DNA of 43,278 nucleotides, taken from NCBI RefSeq assembly GCF_000813425.1, contig NZ_JWIB01000024.1, positions 1 through 43,278 of the forward strand, given 5' to 3'. The notes below the pieces were generated by a model, which worked only from the letters and a program-made list of their open reading frames with translations, ran no database searches and was not told where the DNA came from. This DNA comes from Sporosarcina sp. ZBG7A. GTDB taxonomy: Bacteria > Bacillota > Bacilli > Bacillales_A > Planococcaceae. Shown here one piece after another: positions 6,818 to 15,046 of this stretch (position 1 is the stretch's first letter; every line of letters starts with the position of its first letter). The position numbers were made by a program, and so were the translations under genes.

Positions 6818-7795
6818 ATATTAGTTTTGAGTGCTAAAAGCCAAATGGAACTAGTGGATATGAAAGAAATTTTACAATGTATCGAGGTTGCTCTAGAAGA
6901 ATTTTCAGGGTCAGCTACCGATACTCCCATTCGAACGATTTTACCGTTTGGCACTGACAACTCTGGTGTCGTGATGCCGTCTGTAGCAGAAGGATTACAT
7001 TCAATGGGACTAAAATATGTAAACGTTGTACCTTCTAATATTAATATTGGAAAAAAGGTCATTAACGGTGTTGTTTTACTTTCAGACATTACAACGGGAG
7101 AGCCACTTGCATTATTAGAAGGCTCTTACTTAACGCGATTACGAACAGGAGCTTTGTCAGGAGTTGCTACAAAGTACTTATCTCGTAAAGACTCCAAAAT
7201 ACTAGGCATTATCGGTACAGGTGAACAAGCCATGGGACTATGTGAAGCAATCCTAGCGGTGAGGGAAATCGATACAATCTATCTTCACAATCGAAGTGAA
7301 GAGAAGGCACTATCATTTTCAAAGTTTGTAAGTAGTACGTTCAACAAGAAAGTTGTCATTTGTCCAAATTCTAATGAAGTTGTTAGAAATTCAGATATTC
7401 TTGTTACTGCAACAACTTCTATGGAACCCGTATTTACGGAAGCCTTAAAACCTGGTGTCCATGTAAATGGAGTAGGATCTTTCAAGCCAACTATGCAAGA
7501 GTTGCCGACATCAGCCATTTGTGGTGCTGCTAAAGTTGTTGTGGAATCCAAAGAATCGGCATTGGAAGAAGCGGGAGATTTAGTAGTTCCAATCCAAGCA
7601 GGAATGTATTCCAAGGATGCAATCCACGCCGAACTTGGACAAATTATAAGTGGAAAACTAACAGGAAGAGAAAACGAACACGAGGTAACAGTATTTAAAT
7701 CTGTCGGATTGGCCATTGCTGACATCGTCATTGCAAAATACTTTTACGACAAAGCCTGCAAAAATAAAGCTGGAGTAACCGTGGACCTTACATGA
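6818..7795 (+). CDS. Ornithine cyclodeaminase / mu-crystallin family reductase
   Basis: From ATA 6818 the protein has 325 residues. Family features are present in order: MPSVAEG and MGLKYVNVVPSN (substrate side, about 50-75), EGSYLTRLRTGALSGVATKYLSR (about 98-120, shown here in parts: RTGALSG), a Rossmann motif GIIGTGEQA (about 129-137), VGSFKPTMQEL, and TVFKSVGLAIAD near the end. Members include ornithine cyclodeaminase, alanine dehydrogenase and delta1-pyrroline/piperideine-2-carboxylate reductase; the last fits an FAD oxidase neighbour. The SD GGGAGGG is 7 nt from ATA 6818, whose reading ILVLSAKS matches the expected N-terminus. The first standard start, TTG 6827, is 16 nt away. Confidence 0.88.
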   Translation: MLVLSAKSQMELVDMKEILQCIEVALEEFSGSATDTPIRTILPFGTDNSGVVMPSVAEGLHSMGLKYVNVVPSNINIGKKVINGVVLLSDITTGEPLALLEGSYLTRLRTGALSGVATKYLSRKDSKILGIIGTGEQAMGLCEAILAVREIDTIYLHNRSEEKALSFSKFVSSTFNKKVVICPNSNEVVRNSDILVTATTSMEPVFTEALKPGVHVNGVGSFKPTMQELPTSAICGAAKVVVESKESALEEAGDLVVPIQAGMYSKDAIHAELGQIISGKLTGRENEHEVTVFKSVGLAIADIVIAKYFYDKACKNKAGVTVDLT

Positions 7796-7835
7796 TATAA
7801 CGCAAGTTGAACTATTATTTTAGGGGGTACAGGCT

Positions 7836-8996
7836 ATGAAAAAAGCGGATATTATTATTGTCGGTGGTGGAGTCATGGGTTCGAGTACAGCTTTTTCATT
7901 GCGCAAGAATGGGTTCGAGGGGAGTATTCTAGTATTTGAAAAAGATCCAACATATGAGTATTCCTCCACATCCCGAAGTGCAGGTGGTTTCCGGCAATTA
8001 TATTCAACTTCTATTAATATCCAACTAAGCCGATTTAGTTTGGAAGTCTATAGAAATTTTGCGGAAGACATGGCCGTAGACGGGGACAAGGCTGAAATTG
8101 ACTTCAAACAACGAGGGTATTTATTTTTAGCGACTGATCGGATGTTGCCTGCTTATGAAAAGCAACTCAAATTGCAAAATTCTCTCGGAGTTCCATCTGA
8201 AATCCTATCGACCAGCGATTTACTGAACCTCATCCCAGAGCTTGAAACAGGTGATTTAGCGGGGGGATTATTCTGTAAAGAAGATGGATATCTGGATCCG
8301 TATTCGGTCATGCAAGCATATCGGAAAAATGCCCAACACTTGGAGGTGGATTATATAACAGCAGAAGTCTCCTCATTACTTACAGAAGGCGGACGAATGA
8401 AGGGGGTTCAATTAGTTGACGGAACCATTTACACTTCACCTGTTGTCATTAATTGTGCAGGTGCTTGGGGTGCAACATTGAGCGAAGAAATCGGATTACC
8501 ATTGCCCGTTGTCCCGTTGAAACGCCAGATGTATGTCTTTGACTCTACGAAGAGATTGGAGAAAATGTTACCGCTTACAATCGATCCGACTGGCGTCTAC
8601 TTCCGTCATGAGATGGATCGGGTAGTCGCGGGATTTTCGGATGATGTAAAACCTGGTATCGATTTTAAATGGAAGCGGTCCTCGTTTGATCATTTGTGGC
8701 CGATTTTAGCGCACCGAATTCCAAACTTTGAAAGTCTCAAATTGGAATCGGGTTGGGCTGGAATGTACGACCATAATACAGTCGATCAAAATGCCATTAT
8801 CGGTGAGCATCCTCAGATGAAAGGGTATTACGTTGCGCTTGGATTCAGTGGACATGGCATGCAACAAGCACCTGGTGTCGGTCTCGGATTGGCTGAACTG
8901 ATTTGTAAAGGGAAATATGAAACGCTCGATTTGACACCACTTCGTGTAGAACGATTTGCAGAAAATGATTTAGTATTGGAAGATGCAATTGTGTAA
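7836..8996 (+). CDS. FAD-dependent oxidoreductase, DAO (sarcosine/glycine oxidase-like) family
   Basis: A 386-residue flavoprotein with the FAD dinucleotide motif VGGGVMGSS (about 9-17), a substrate-domain segment EDGYLDPYSVMQAY (about 148-161), a second FAD segment CAGAWGATLSEEIG, and the C-terminal GFSGHGMQQAPGVG. DAO-family enzymes oxidise secondary or alpha amino groups (sarcosine, D-amino acids, D-proline, pipecolate) and release an imine. The next gene upstream encodes an imine/ketimine-type reductase, so the two could interconvert amino-acid enantiomers or process a cyclic imine. RBS AGGGGGTACAG precedes the ATG. The substrate is not determinable. Confidence 0.88.
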   Translation: MKKADIIIVGGGVMGSSTAFSLRKNGFEGSILVFEKDPTYEYSSTSRSAGGFRQLYSTSINIQLSRFSLEVYRNFAEDMAVDGDKAEIDFKQRGYLFLATDRMLPAYEKQLKLQNSLGVPSEILSTSDLLNLIPELETGDLAGGLFCKEDGYLDPYSVMQAYRKNAQHLEVDYITAEVSSLLTEGGRMKGVQLVDGTIYTSPVVINCAGAWGATLSEEIGLPLPVVPLKRQMYVFDSTKRLEKMLPLTIDPTGVYFRHEMDRVVAGFSDDVKPGIDFKWKRSSFDHLWPILAHRIPNFESLKLESGWAGMYDHNTVDQNAIIGEHPQMKGYYVALGFSGHGMQQAPGVGLGLAELICKGKYETLDLTPLRVERFAENDLVLEDAIV

Positions 8997-9043
8997 ATAG
9001 AGTTACATGAAATGTACTGAGAAAACCAAAGGAGCTGAGTGAA

Positions 9044-10522
9044 TTGCATACGATTATAATGGTCGAATTCGTCATGTATCTCTTGATAATGCTGATTGTT
9101 GGATATCTCGTTAGTCGCAGATCGAAAAGTCATGCAGATTTCCTTTTAGGTGGGAAGCAGTTGCCAGGTTGGGCGTTAGCATTTTCTGAACGTGCTACTG
9201 GGGAGTCGGCATGGCTCCTGCTAGGATACACGGGCTTTGTTTTTGCAACAGGATTATCAGGTGTTTGGGTAGCAGTCGGAATTGCTTCAGGTATTATCTT
9301 CTCTTGGCTGTTCTTGGCGAAACGGTTTATGAAGGAAGCGGAGAAGACCGGTGCGTTGACACTTCCTAGTTTCTTAGCAGCTCGTTTCGGCAAACAAGGT
9401 AAGCTCATCCTTTGGCTTTCTACAATCCTTATTTTCAGTTTTATGATGTTTTACTTTGGAGCACAAATTGCTGGAGCCGGAAAAACATTGTTTGCTGTTT
9501 TTAATATTCCTACTACAGTAGGCGCCATTTTAAGTATTATCGTTGTCGTTATCCTTGCCTATGTGGGTGGGTTTGTAACAGTCGTTTGGACAGACATGAT
9601 CCAATCGGTCATGATGCTCATTACTTTAGTTGCCTTACCGATTGTAGCACTCGTTCAAATTTCAGCTGCTGATTTGTCGATCAGTGAGGCTCTCGTTGCT
9701 GCAGGACCATCGATGGATTCTTGGACAGGTGGAGCAATTGGGTTCTCATTAGGTTTGTTACTCTTTAACAACTTTGCTTGGTTTTTTGGTTTCCTTGGCG
9801 GGCAACCACAATTAAGTGCTCGATTTATGGCCCTTAGAAGTGAAAAAGAAGCAAAACAGGGTAGTATCGTCGCAATCACGTGGACGATCTTAGCTTACAG
9901 CGGAGCGTTCATGATCGGGATTACGGCGCTCACATTATACCAAGGTCAAGTATTTGCAGACGTCGAGATGATTTTGCCTTTTATGATTCTTGACTTGATG
10001 CCACCATGGATCGCAGGCATTTTACTTGCAGGGATTCTTGCAGCAATCATTTCAACTGCTGATTCACAGTTACTAGTCATTACAAGTTCCGTAAGTGAAG
10101 ACATCATACACCGTGCTATGAATTTAAAGCTTTCTGAAAAGAAATTAGTAGCCATCTCTCGTCTAACAATAGTCGGGGCAGGAATCGTAGGGTTAGTGAT
10201 TGCCTTAACGTCGAAATCCCTTGTGTTTCTCGTAGTCAGTTGGGCGTGGGCTGGTGTCGGATGTACGCTGTCGCCAGCAGTCATGTTAACGTTCCTGTGG
10301 AAACGGTATTCAGGAATCGGTGTCATCGCGACAATTATCTCAGGATTCGTCAGTACAGTTATTTGGATTTCAACACCACTCGATGCGATTGCGACATCTC
10401 GTTTCACAACGTTCTTTATCGCAGCTGCATTTGGAATTGTCTTCAGCTTACTGTTCCCGGATAAAAAAGAAGAAGAACAGGAACCCGCTACAGCAGAAGT
10501 ATCGGATTCAACACCAGTTTAA
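9044..10522 (+). CDS. Sodium:solute symporter, PutP-like (SSS family)
   Basis: The 492-residue polytopic membrane protein has SSS-family landmarks: FLLGGKQLPGWALAFSERA near residue 35, GESAWLLLGYTGFVF near 58-72, a long run of about 13 hydrophobic segments, and the conserved AAIISTADSQLLVITSS (about 335-351). PutP relatives import proline and related compounds with Na+. The C-terminus is charged (KKEEEQEP). Start TTG 9044 has SD AAAGGAG nine bases upstream. It is the last gene before the terminator at 10554-10585 and is the likely importer for the island's substrate. Confidence 0.9.
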   Translation: MHTIIMVEFVMYLLIMLIVGYLVSRRSKSHADFLLGGKQLPGWALAFSERATGESAWLLLGYTGFVFATGLSGVWVAVGIASGIIFSWLFLAKRFMKEAEKTGALTLPSFLAARFGKQGKLILWLSTILIFSFMMFYFGAQIAGAGKTLFAVFNIPTTVGAILSIIVVVILAYVGGFVTVVWTDMIQSVMMLITLVALPIVALVQISAADLSISEALVAAGPSMDSWTGGAIGFSLGLLLFNNFAWFFGFLGGQPQLSARFMALRSEKEAKQGSIVAITWTILAYSGAFMIGITALTLYQGQVFADVEMILPFMILDLMPPWIAGILLAGILAAIISTADSQLLVITSSVSEDIIHRAMNLKLSEKKLVAISRLTIVGAGIVGLVIALTSKSLVFLVVSWAWAGVGCTLSPAVMLTFLWKRYSGIGVIATIISGFVSTVIWISTPLDAIATSRFTTFFIAAAFGIVFSLLFPDKKEEEQEPATAEVSDSTPV

Positions 10523-10553
10523 GGAAGATAGCTAGGATGTCATTGTTAGGAAC

Positions 10554-10590
10554 AAAAGACGCAGACTTTGTGGTTTGTGTCTTTTGTTTG
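10554..10590 (+). terminator. Terminator after the symporter gene
   Basis: AAAAGACGCAGAC (10554-10566) pairs with GTTTGTGTCTTTT (10573-10585) over 13 bp with two G-U pairs and a 6-nt loop. The following T-run is short (GTTTG). It would separate the amino-acid part from the CoA-transferase/beta-oxidation part. Confidence 0.6.
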
Positions 10591-10598
10591 TACATAGC

Positions 10599-10679
10599 GT
10601 GACTTATGGCTGTGGCGTATCAGAATTAGAACGTATGACAGGTAAGAACTTGGAATATACATGGAGTGAAGGAGAATAA
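10599..10679 (+). pseudogene. Short coding relic in the intergenic region
   Basis: A 26-codon frame from GTG 10599 to TAA 10677-10679 reads VTYGCGVSELERMTGKNL followed by EYTWSEGE. It has no Shine-Dalgarno sequence and follows a terminator hairpin directly, so it resembles the 3' end of a lost gene. I do not recognise the family. The rest of 10523-10770 shows no gene. Confidence 0.3.
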
Positions 10680-10770
10680 CAAACTCGATAGCAGTTAATA
10701 GATCGTACCTTAAAAAAGTTTCAAGAGAGTTGAGTGTGAGCTCGTAGTCTAACACGGAAGGAGATCGGAC

Positions 10771-11457
10771 TTGGAAAAATTGTTGGAGAAAGAAGAGTTT
10801 ATAAAGTTTGTGAAAAATGGAGATAAGTTGCTTGTAGGTGGTTTCGGAATGTCAGGAACACCATTGACTTTAATAGATGGAATTGCAGCTTCTTCATTAA
10901 AGAATCTTACTGTTGTCAGTAATAACTTAGGCGAGCCTGGCAAAGGATTGGGGATTCTTTTAAAAGAGAAGAAATTGAACAAAGCAATTGGGTCCTACTT
11001 TACGACAAATCGCGATGCGGTCCAAGCATGGGTCGATGGTGAACTGGAGATTGAGTTGATCCCACAAGGAACTTTAGCAGAAGCTGTACGATGCGGAGGC
11101 GCAGGAATCGGTGGTTTCTATACCAAGACAGCGGTGGGCACCAAATTAGCTGAAGGAAAAGAAGAGAGGGTGATTGATGGTGAACGATTCATATTAGAAA
11201 AAGCCATCAAAGGCGACGTTTCGCTCATAAAGGCCCATAAAGCAGATCACTTAGGAAACTTAGTGTACGACCATACAGGCAGAAACTTCAATCCAGTCAT
11301 GGCGACCGCCAGCAAAATCGTCATTGCGGAAGTGGATGAAATCGTTGAGAACGGTGTCCTGCTGCCTTCGGAAATTGTAACCCCTCACGTTTATGTAGAT
11401 TACATCGTAAAAAGTAATTACGTGAAAAAGGCAGGTGTTTTTGTTGAATCAGTTTAA
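10771..11457 (+). CDS. scoA: 3-oxoacid CoA-transferase, subunit A
   Basis: The 228-residue alpha subunit has LLVGGFGMSGTPLTLIDG (about 21-38), VVSNNLGEPGKGLG, GELEIELIPQGTLAEAVR and the glycine loop GGAGIGGFYTKTAVGT. With subunit B it transfers CoA from a donor such as succinyl-CoA or acetyl-CoA to a free acid. Start TTG 10771 follows SD GAAGGAG. It is the first gene of the beta-oxidation operon. ScoA/AtoD-type sequence is clear; the acceptor acid (acetoacetate, another short-chain acid or a dicarboxylate) is not. Confidence 0.92.
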   Translation: MEKLLEKEEFIKFVKNGDKLLVGGFGMSGTPLTLIDGIAASSLKNLTVVSNNLGEPGKGLGILLKEKKLNKAIGSYFTTNRDAVQAWVDGELEIELIPQGTLAEAVRCGGAGIGGFYTKTAVGTKLAEGKEERVIDGERFILEKAIKGDVSLIKAHKADHLGNLVYDHTGRNFNPVMATASKIVIAEVDEIVENGVLLPSEIVTPHVYVDYIVKSNYVKKAGVFVESV

Positions 11458-12094
11458 GCGTATAAAAATTGCGCAACGGATTGTACAAGAATTGAAACAA
11501 GGTCAAGTTGTTAATCTTGGTGTAGGCATTCCTACGCTCATTCCAGATTATTTAGGAGAGAAAAAATTAGTCTTACAATCGGAGAATGGTTTGCTTGGAA
11601 TGGGTCCTACTCCGCCTGCAGCAGAAGTGAATATGGATTTGATAAGTGCGAGTAAAGCTCCCATCACAATGGAAATTGGCGCTTCACTATTTGATAGTTC
11701 AAATTCGTTTGCAATGATTAGAGGCGGCCATATAGATGTTGCGGTCCTAGGAGTATTGCAAGTAGATCAGACAGGTGAAATCGCCAATTGGGCAGTACCA
11801 GGTCAAACAATCTTGGGTGTGGGGGGAGCGATGGATTTAGTTGCTGGAGCAAAAGAAATTATTGTAGCAACTTTGCATTCATCCAAAAATGGAGAGCCCA
11901 AACTTGTGAAGGAATTGACATTTCCGTCGAGTGGAATACGCAAAGCAGATCTAGTTGTTTCAGAACATGCCGTTTTTAAGTTTGAGGATGGAGCGATGCG
12001 ACTCATTGAAATCTTGTCTGATATTAGCATAGAAGAACTAAAAGAAATAACTGGCGCTGAGTTTGAATACAATTCAGAGACAACGAACGCCTAA
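11435..12094 (+). CDS. scoB: 3-oxoacid CoA-transferase, subunit B
   Basis: A subunit of up to 219 residues with VVNLGVGIPTLIPDYLG and the catalytic glutamate in QSENGLLGMGPTP (about 47-59), then GGHIDVAVLGVLQVD and GVGGAMDLVAGAKE. The gene overlaps subunit A. GTG 11435 is the longest start; TTG 11441 or 11444 sits better behind GGCAGG, so the true N-terminus is uncertain by three residues. A hairpin with five T residues overlaps the stop codon (12080-12112). Confidence 0.92.
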   Translation: MFLLNQFKRIKIAQRIVQELKQGQVVNLGVGIPTLIPDYLGEKKLVLQSENGLLGMGPTPPAAEVNMDLISASKAPITMEIGASLFDSSNSFAMIRGGHIDVAVLGVLQVDQTGEIANWAVPGQTILGVGGAMDLVAGAKEIIVATLHSSKNGEPKLVKELTFPSSGIRKADLVVSEHAVFKFEDGAMRLIEILSDISIEELKEITGAEFEYNSETTNA

Positions 12095-12112
12095 TAGGGA
12101 GACGTTGTTTTT
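12080..12112 (+). terminator. Possible terminator overlapping the end of subunit B
   Basis: ACAACG (12080-12085) pairs with CGTTGT (12103-12108) and is followed by TTTTT (12108-12112). An inner CCT/AGG pairing could extend it. The stem is short, so partial attenuation is more likely than a full stop. The 135-bp gap to the next gene otherwise holds only a tiny frame at about 12110. Confidence 0.4.
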
Positions 12113-12229
12113 GAAGAAGATTGAAGGTTTATTAGACAAGCATGTAGTCAAGTGAGATGACTCTTTATCCTAAGAAACCACTACAGAATATATAAACCTG
12201 TAACTAGTAATTATTGAGGAGGCTGAGTG

Positions 12230-13075
12230 TTGAAGCAAATCACAATTGTCGGTTCCGGTGTCATGGGGAAAGGGATTGCTTATGCGGGGGCAGTGTCTGG
12301 ATTTAAAGTGGTTTTGAATGATTTAACCGATGAAATACTCGCTAGAGCGAAAAAGGATATCGAAGAGTTACTAGATTCAAGTTTTCTTGGAGGCTTTCTA
12401 AAAGAAGAGAACTACAAAAGTGCAAAAATGAATCTTGTCTATGAATCCAATTTAGAAGTTGCCGCTAAAGAAGCAGATCTAGTTATCGAAGCTGTTCTTG
12501 AAAAAATCGAATTGAAAATTGAAGTTTTTCAGAAGCTAGATCATATTTGTAAGCCGGAAACGGTTCTTGCTACAAACACATCGACTATGAGTCCGACAGA
12601 AATCGGTGCCCAAACCTCTCGACCCGGCAAAGTCGTCGCTATGCATTTTTTTAACCCAGTCCATAAGATGAAGTTGATTGAAGTCGTTAGAGGTCTCGAA
12701 ACGTCCGATGAGACAGTCGAATTTGTTAAGGGGATTGCTGAGTCCCTTAGAAAAGAAGCTATTGAAGTCAATGAGTTTCCTGGTTTCGTAACTTCCAGAA
12801 TGAACTGCTTAATTGGCAATGAAGCGATGAATTTGCTGATGGAAGGTGTTGCTTCCGCTAAAGATATCGATAAGGCGATGAAGTTAGGTCTTAATCATCC
12901 AATGGGACCATTAGAGCTTGCTGATCTAGTTGGTTTAGATACTAGACTTCGAAATATGGAATATTTATATGCAACGTTAGGCGAGAAATATCGCCCTTGT
13001 CCTCTAATTGTTAACTATGTGAAAGCGGGACGCCTTGGAAAGAAAAGTGGCAAAGGGTTTTACGAGTATACGTAA
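12230..13075 (+). CDS. 3-hydroxyacyl-CoA (3-hydroxybutyryl-CoA) dehydrogenase
   Basis: The protein has 281 residues from TTG 12230, which has SD AGGAGG seven bases upstream; GTG 12227 is too close. NAD motif VGSGVMGKGIA is at about 7-17. The catalytic histidine lies in MHFFNPVHKMKLIEVV (about 139-154), and ATNTSTMSPTEI, EFPGFVTSRM and HPMGPLELADLVGLD follow. It oxidises L-3-hydroxyacyl-CoA to 3-oxoacyl-CoA. It resembles PaaH/DcaH/Hbd-type single-function enzymes. It follows CoA transferase and overlaps nothing; the next gene's SD starts in its stop codon. Confidence 0.93.
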   Translation: MKQITIVGSGVMGKGIAYAGAVSGFKVVLNDLTDEILARAKKDIEELLDSSFLGGFLKEENYKSAKMNLVYESNLEVAAKEADLVIEAVLEKIELKIEVFQKLDHICKPETVLATNTSTMSPTEIGAQTSRPGKVVAMHFFNPVHKMKLIEVVRGLETSDETVEFVKGIAESLRKEAIEVNEFPGFVTSRMNCLIGNEAMNLLMEGVASAKDIDKAMKLGLNHPMGPLELADLVGLDTRLRNMEYLYATLGEKYRPCPLIVNYVKAGRLGKKSGKGFYEYT

Positions 13076-13088
13076 GGGAGGAAACAAA

Positions 13089-13868
13089 ATCGAAATTTAC
13101 ACTAACGTTGTTGTGAAAAAAGAAGATGGAGTTATGTACCTCACACTTAACCGTCCAGAAATGAGAAATGCGCTAGACGCAAAAACACTATTGGAAATCG
13201 ATTCAGCTTTTTCGGATGCTGAACTGGACAAGGAAGTTCGAGTAATTGTTATCCAAGGTGCAGGTGGGAAATCATTTGCAGCTGGAGCGGATATTCAACA
13301 ACTCCATGACCGGGACTCACTTGAAGCACTTATCCCTGGAATGCAAGGATTGTACTCTAAAATTGAAGGTTGTTCGAAAGTGACGATTGCTGCTGTGTCC
13401 GGATATGCCCTTGGTGGCGGATGCGAATTGGCGCTCGCTTGTGATATCCGAGTAGCAACGAAACGAGCAAAATTCGGATTACCTGAACTTAATTTAGGGA
13501 TCATACCTGGTGCAGGTGGTACGCAACGTCTTTCCAGAATCATCGGGAAAGGACGTGCACTTGATATGATCTTGACTGGAAAAATAATCGATGGTGAAGA
13601 AGCGGAGCGTGTTGGATTAGTCACCTACTTCACAGATGAAGACGGGCTAAATGAGGTAGTGGTAAAAGTTGCTTCCGACGTTATGAAAAAAGGTCCAGTT
13701 GCCGTACAACTTGTAAAAGCAGCAGTTCATAAAGGATTCGATATCGATTCTGGAACAGCGATGTGGATTGAGAAACTATCCCAGGCAGTCGCTTTTACAA
13801 CAGAAGATAAAAAAGAAGGTACGTTAGCATTTTTAGAAAAAAGAACGGCGAATTTCATCAATCGATAA
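13089..13868 (+). CDS. Enoyl-CoA hydratase (crotonase family)
   Basis: The product has 259 residues if it starts at ATC 13089. Oxyanion-hole segments AAGADIQQL and [12 protein letters not shown] are present, and both catalytic glutamates are kept (GGCELAL and [18 protein letters not shown]), so it is a true hydratase. SD AAGGGAGG (13074-13081) sits 7 nt before ATC 13089; reading from there gives (M)[19 protein letters not shown], which fits the family N-terminus. The next standard start, GTG 13113, is 31 nt away, and TTG 13035 lies inside the preceding gene. It converts enoyl-CoA to 3-hydroxyacyl-CoA. Confidence 0.9.
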   Translation: MEIYTNVVVKKEDGVMYLTLNRPEMRNALDAKTLLEIDSAFSDAELDKEVRVIVIQGAGGKSFAAGADIQQLHDRDSLEALIPGMQGLYSKIEGCSKVTIAAVSGYALGGGCELALACDIRVATKRAKFGLPELNLGIIPGAGGTQRLSRIIGKGRALDMILTGKIIDGEEAERVGLVTYFTDEDGLNEVVVKVASDVMKKGPVAVQLVKAAVHKGFDIDSGTAMWIEKLSQAVAFTTEDKKEGTLAFLEKRTANFINR

Positions 13869-13882
13869 GGGGAGAAATGGCT

Positions 13883-15043
13883 ATGGATTTCAATTTCACG
13901 GAGGACATCGATTTTTTAAGAAATAACGTTAGGAAGTTCGTCCGGGAACAAGTGGAACCGGTCGCGATGGAAATTGAAGAAAGTGACCTCATTCCAAAGA
14001 GAATTGTAGATTTGTCTAAAGAGATGGGGCTTTTCAGCCTTGGAATCCCTGAGGAATATGGTGGACTTGGACTCGATATGGTTGGGAAATGTGCAATCTA
14101 TGAAGAGCTTGGAAAAACACATAATGGATATACGACTCTGATCGGTGCTCATACAGGAATCGGTACTGTGGGAATTGTGGACCTTGGTACGGAAGAGCAG
14201 AAGAAGAAATACTTGCCAAAGATGGCTACAGGAGAATGGATTGGAGCGTTCGGATTGACCGAGCCAAGTGCAGGTTCAAACGCTGCGAACTTGAAAACAA
14301 CAGCTGTTAAAAAAGGTGATAAATACATTATTAACGGGTCCAAGCATTATATTACGAATGCTGTAGACGGTCATGTATTTACTGTAATGGCAGTAACTGA
14401 CAGTTCTAGAGGGGCACGCGGGATCACTTCGTTCATTGTTGAAAAAGACACGCCTGGATTCATCCTCGGATCAGTAGAACAGAAAATGGGTTTAAGAGGT
14501 TCTCATTCTGCTGAATTATTTTTCGACAATATGGAAGTACCCGCAGAAAACGTCTTAGGCGAAGAAGGTTCGGGTTATATCAATGCGCTGAAAATACTTG
14601 CGAATGGCCGGGCTGGACTAGCCGCTAGAAACTTAGGCTCCTGTGTTAGATTGCTGGAACACTCTCTCGAATATGCGCATGAACGAGAACAATTTGGCCA
14701 AAAGATTGTCGACATGCAGGCGGTCCAACATATGCTAGCTGAAATCAGTATGCAAATCGAAGTCCTTCGCTCCATGACGTATCGTGTTGCCTGGATGACT
14801 GATCAGAATAAGCGTGTAGTGAGAGAAGCAGCGATTGCTAAACTTTTTGCTTCAGAAGTGTATAACAAAGTTGCAGATCTTGCTCTACAAATCCACGGGG
14901 GCATTGGATATATGAAAGACTATCCAATCGAACGCTATTATCGTGATGCTAGAATTACAAAAATCTATGAAGGCACTTCCGAGATTCAAAGAAACATCAT
15001 TGCCAGTGAACTGAAACGTGATTATGCAAATAAGGGGCTGTAG
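13883..15043 (+). CDS. Acyl-CoA dehydrogenase
   Basis: A protein of 386 residues from ATG 13883 (SD GGAG, 8 nt); ATG 13877 is possible but too close to the SD. Signature [13 protein letters not shown] is at about 130-142. The C-terminal segment is [20 protein letters not shown], and the catalytic base glutamate is in [10 protein letters not shown], the short/medium-chain position. The glutaryl-CoA dehydrogenase form of this motif (YEGTHDIH) is absent, so decarboxylation of glutaryl-CoA is unlikely. It oxidises acyl-CoA to enoyl-CoA with FAD and passes electrons to ETF, which is not encoded here. Confidence 0.93.
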   Translation: MDFNFTEDIDFLRNNVRKFVREQVEPVAMEIEESDLIPKRIVDLSKEMGLFSLGIPEEYGGLGLDMVGKCAIYEELGKTHNGYTTLIGAHTGIGTVGIVDLGTEEQKKKYLPKMATGEWIGAFGLTEPSAGSNAANLKTTAVKKGDKYIINGSKHYITNAVDGHVFTVMAVTDSSRGARGITSFIVEKDTPGFILGSVEQKMGLRGSHSAELFFDNMEVPAENVLGEEGSGYINALKILANGRAGLAARNLGSCVRLLEHSLEYAHEREQFGQKIVDMQAVQHMLAEISMQIEVLRSMTYRVAWMTDQNKRVVREAAIAKLFASEVYNKVADLALQIHGGIGYMKDYPIERYYRDARITKIYEGTSEIQRNIIASELKRDYANKGL

Positions 15044-15046
15044 AAG

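Noticed and set aside
7285..7731. 148-codon minus-strand frame opposite the OCD-family gene
   Set aside because: Antisense shadow; the plus-strand gene has all family motifs.
9946..10407. 153-codon minus-strand frame opposite the symporter gene
   Set aside because: It is an antisense shadow of a clear SSS transporter gene, with no SD or family features.
12230..13075. L-carnitine dehydrogenase, since D-malate dehydrogenase and an FAD oxidase are nearby
   Set aside because: Motifs such as MHFFNPVHKMKLIEVV are those of acyl-CoA-acting 3-hydroxybutyryl-CoA dehydrogenases.
13883..15043. Glutaryl-CoA dehydrogenase, which would have supported a lysine/pipecolate-to-crotonyl-CoA route
   Set aside because: The catalytic motif is IYEGTSEIQ as in short/medium-chain enzymes, not the glutaryl-type YEGTHDIH; the lysine route stays only one of several ideas.
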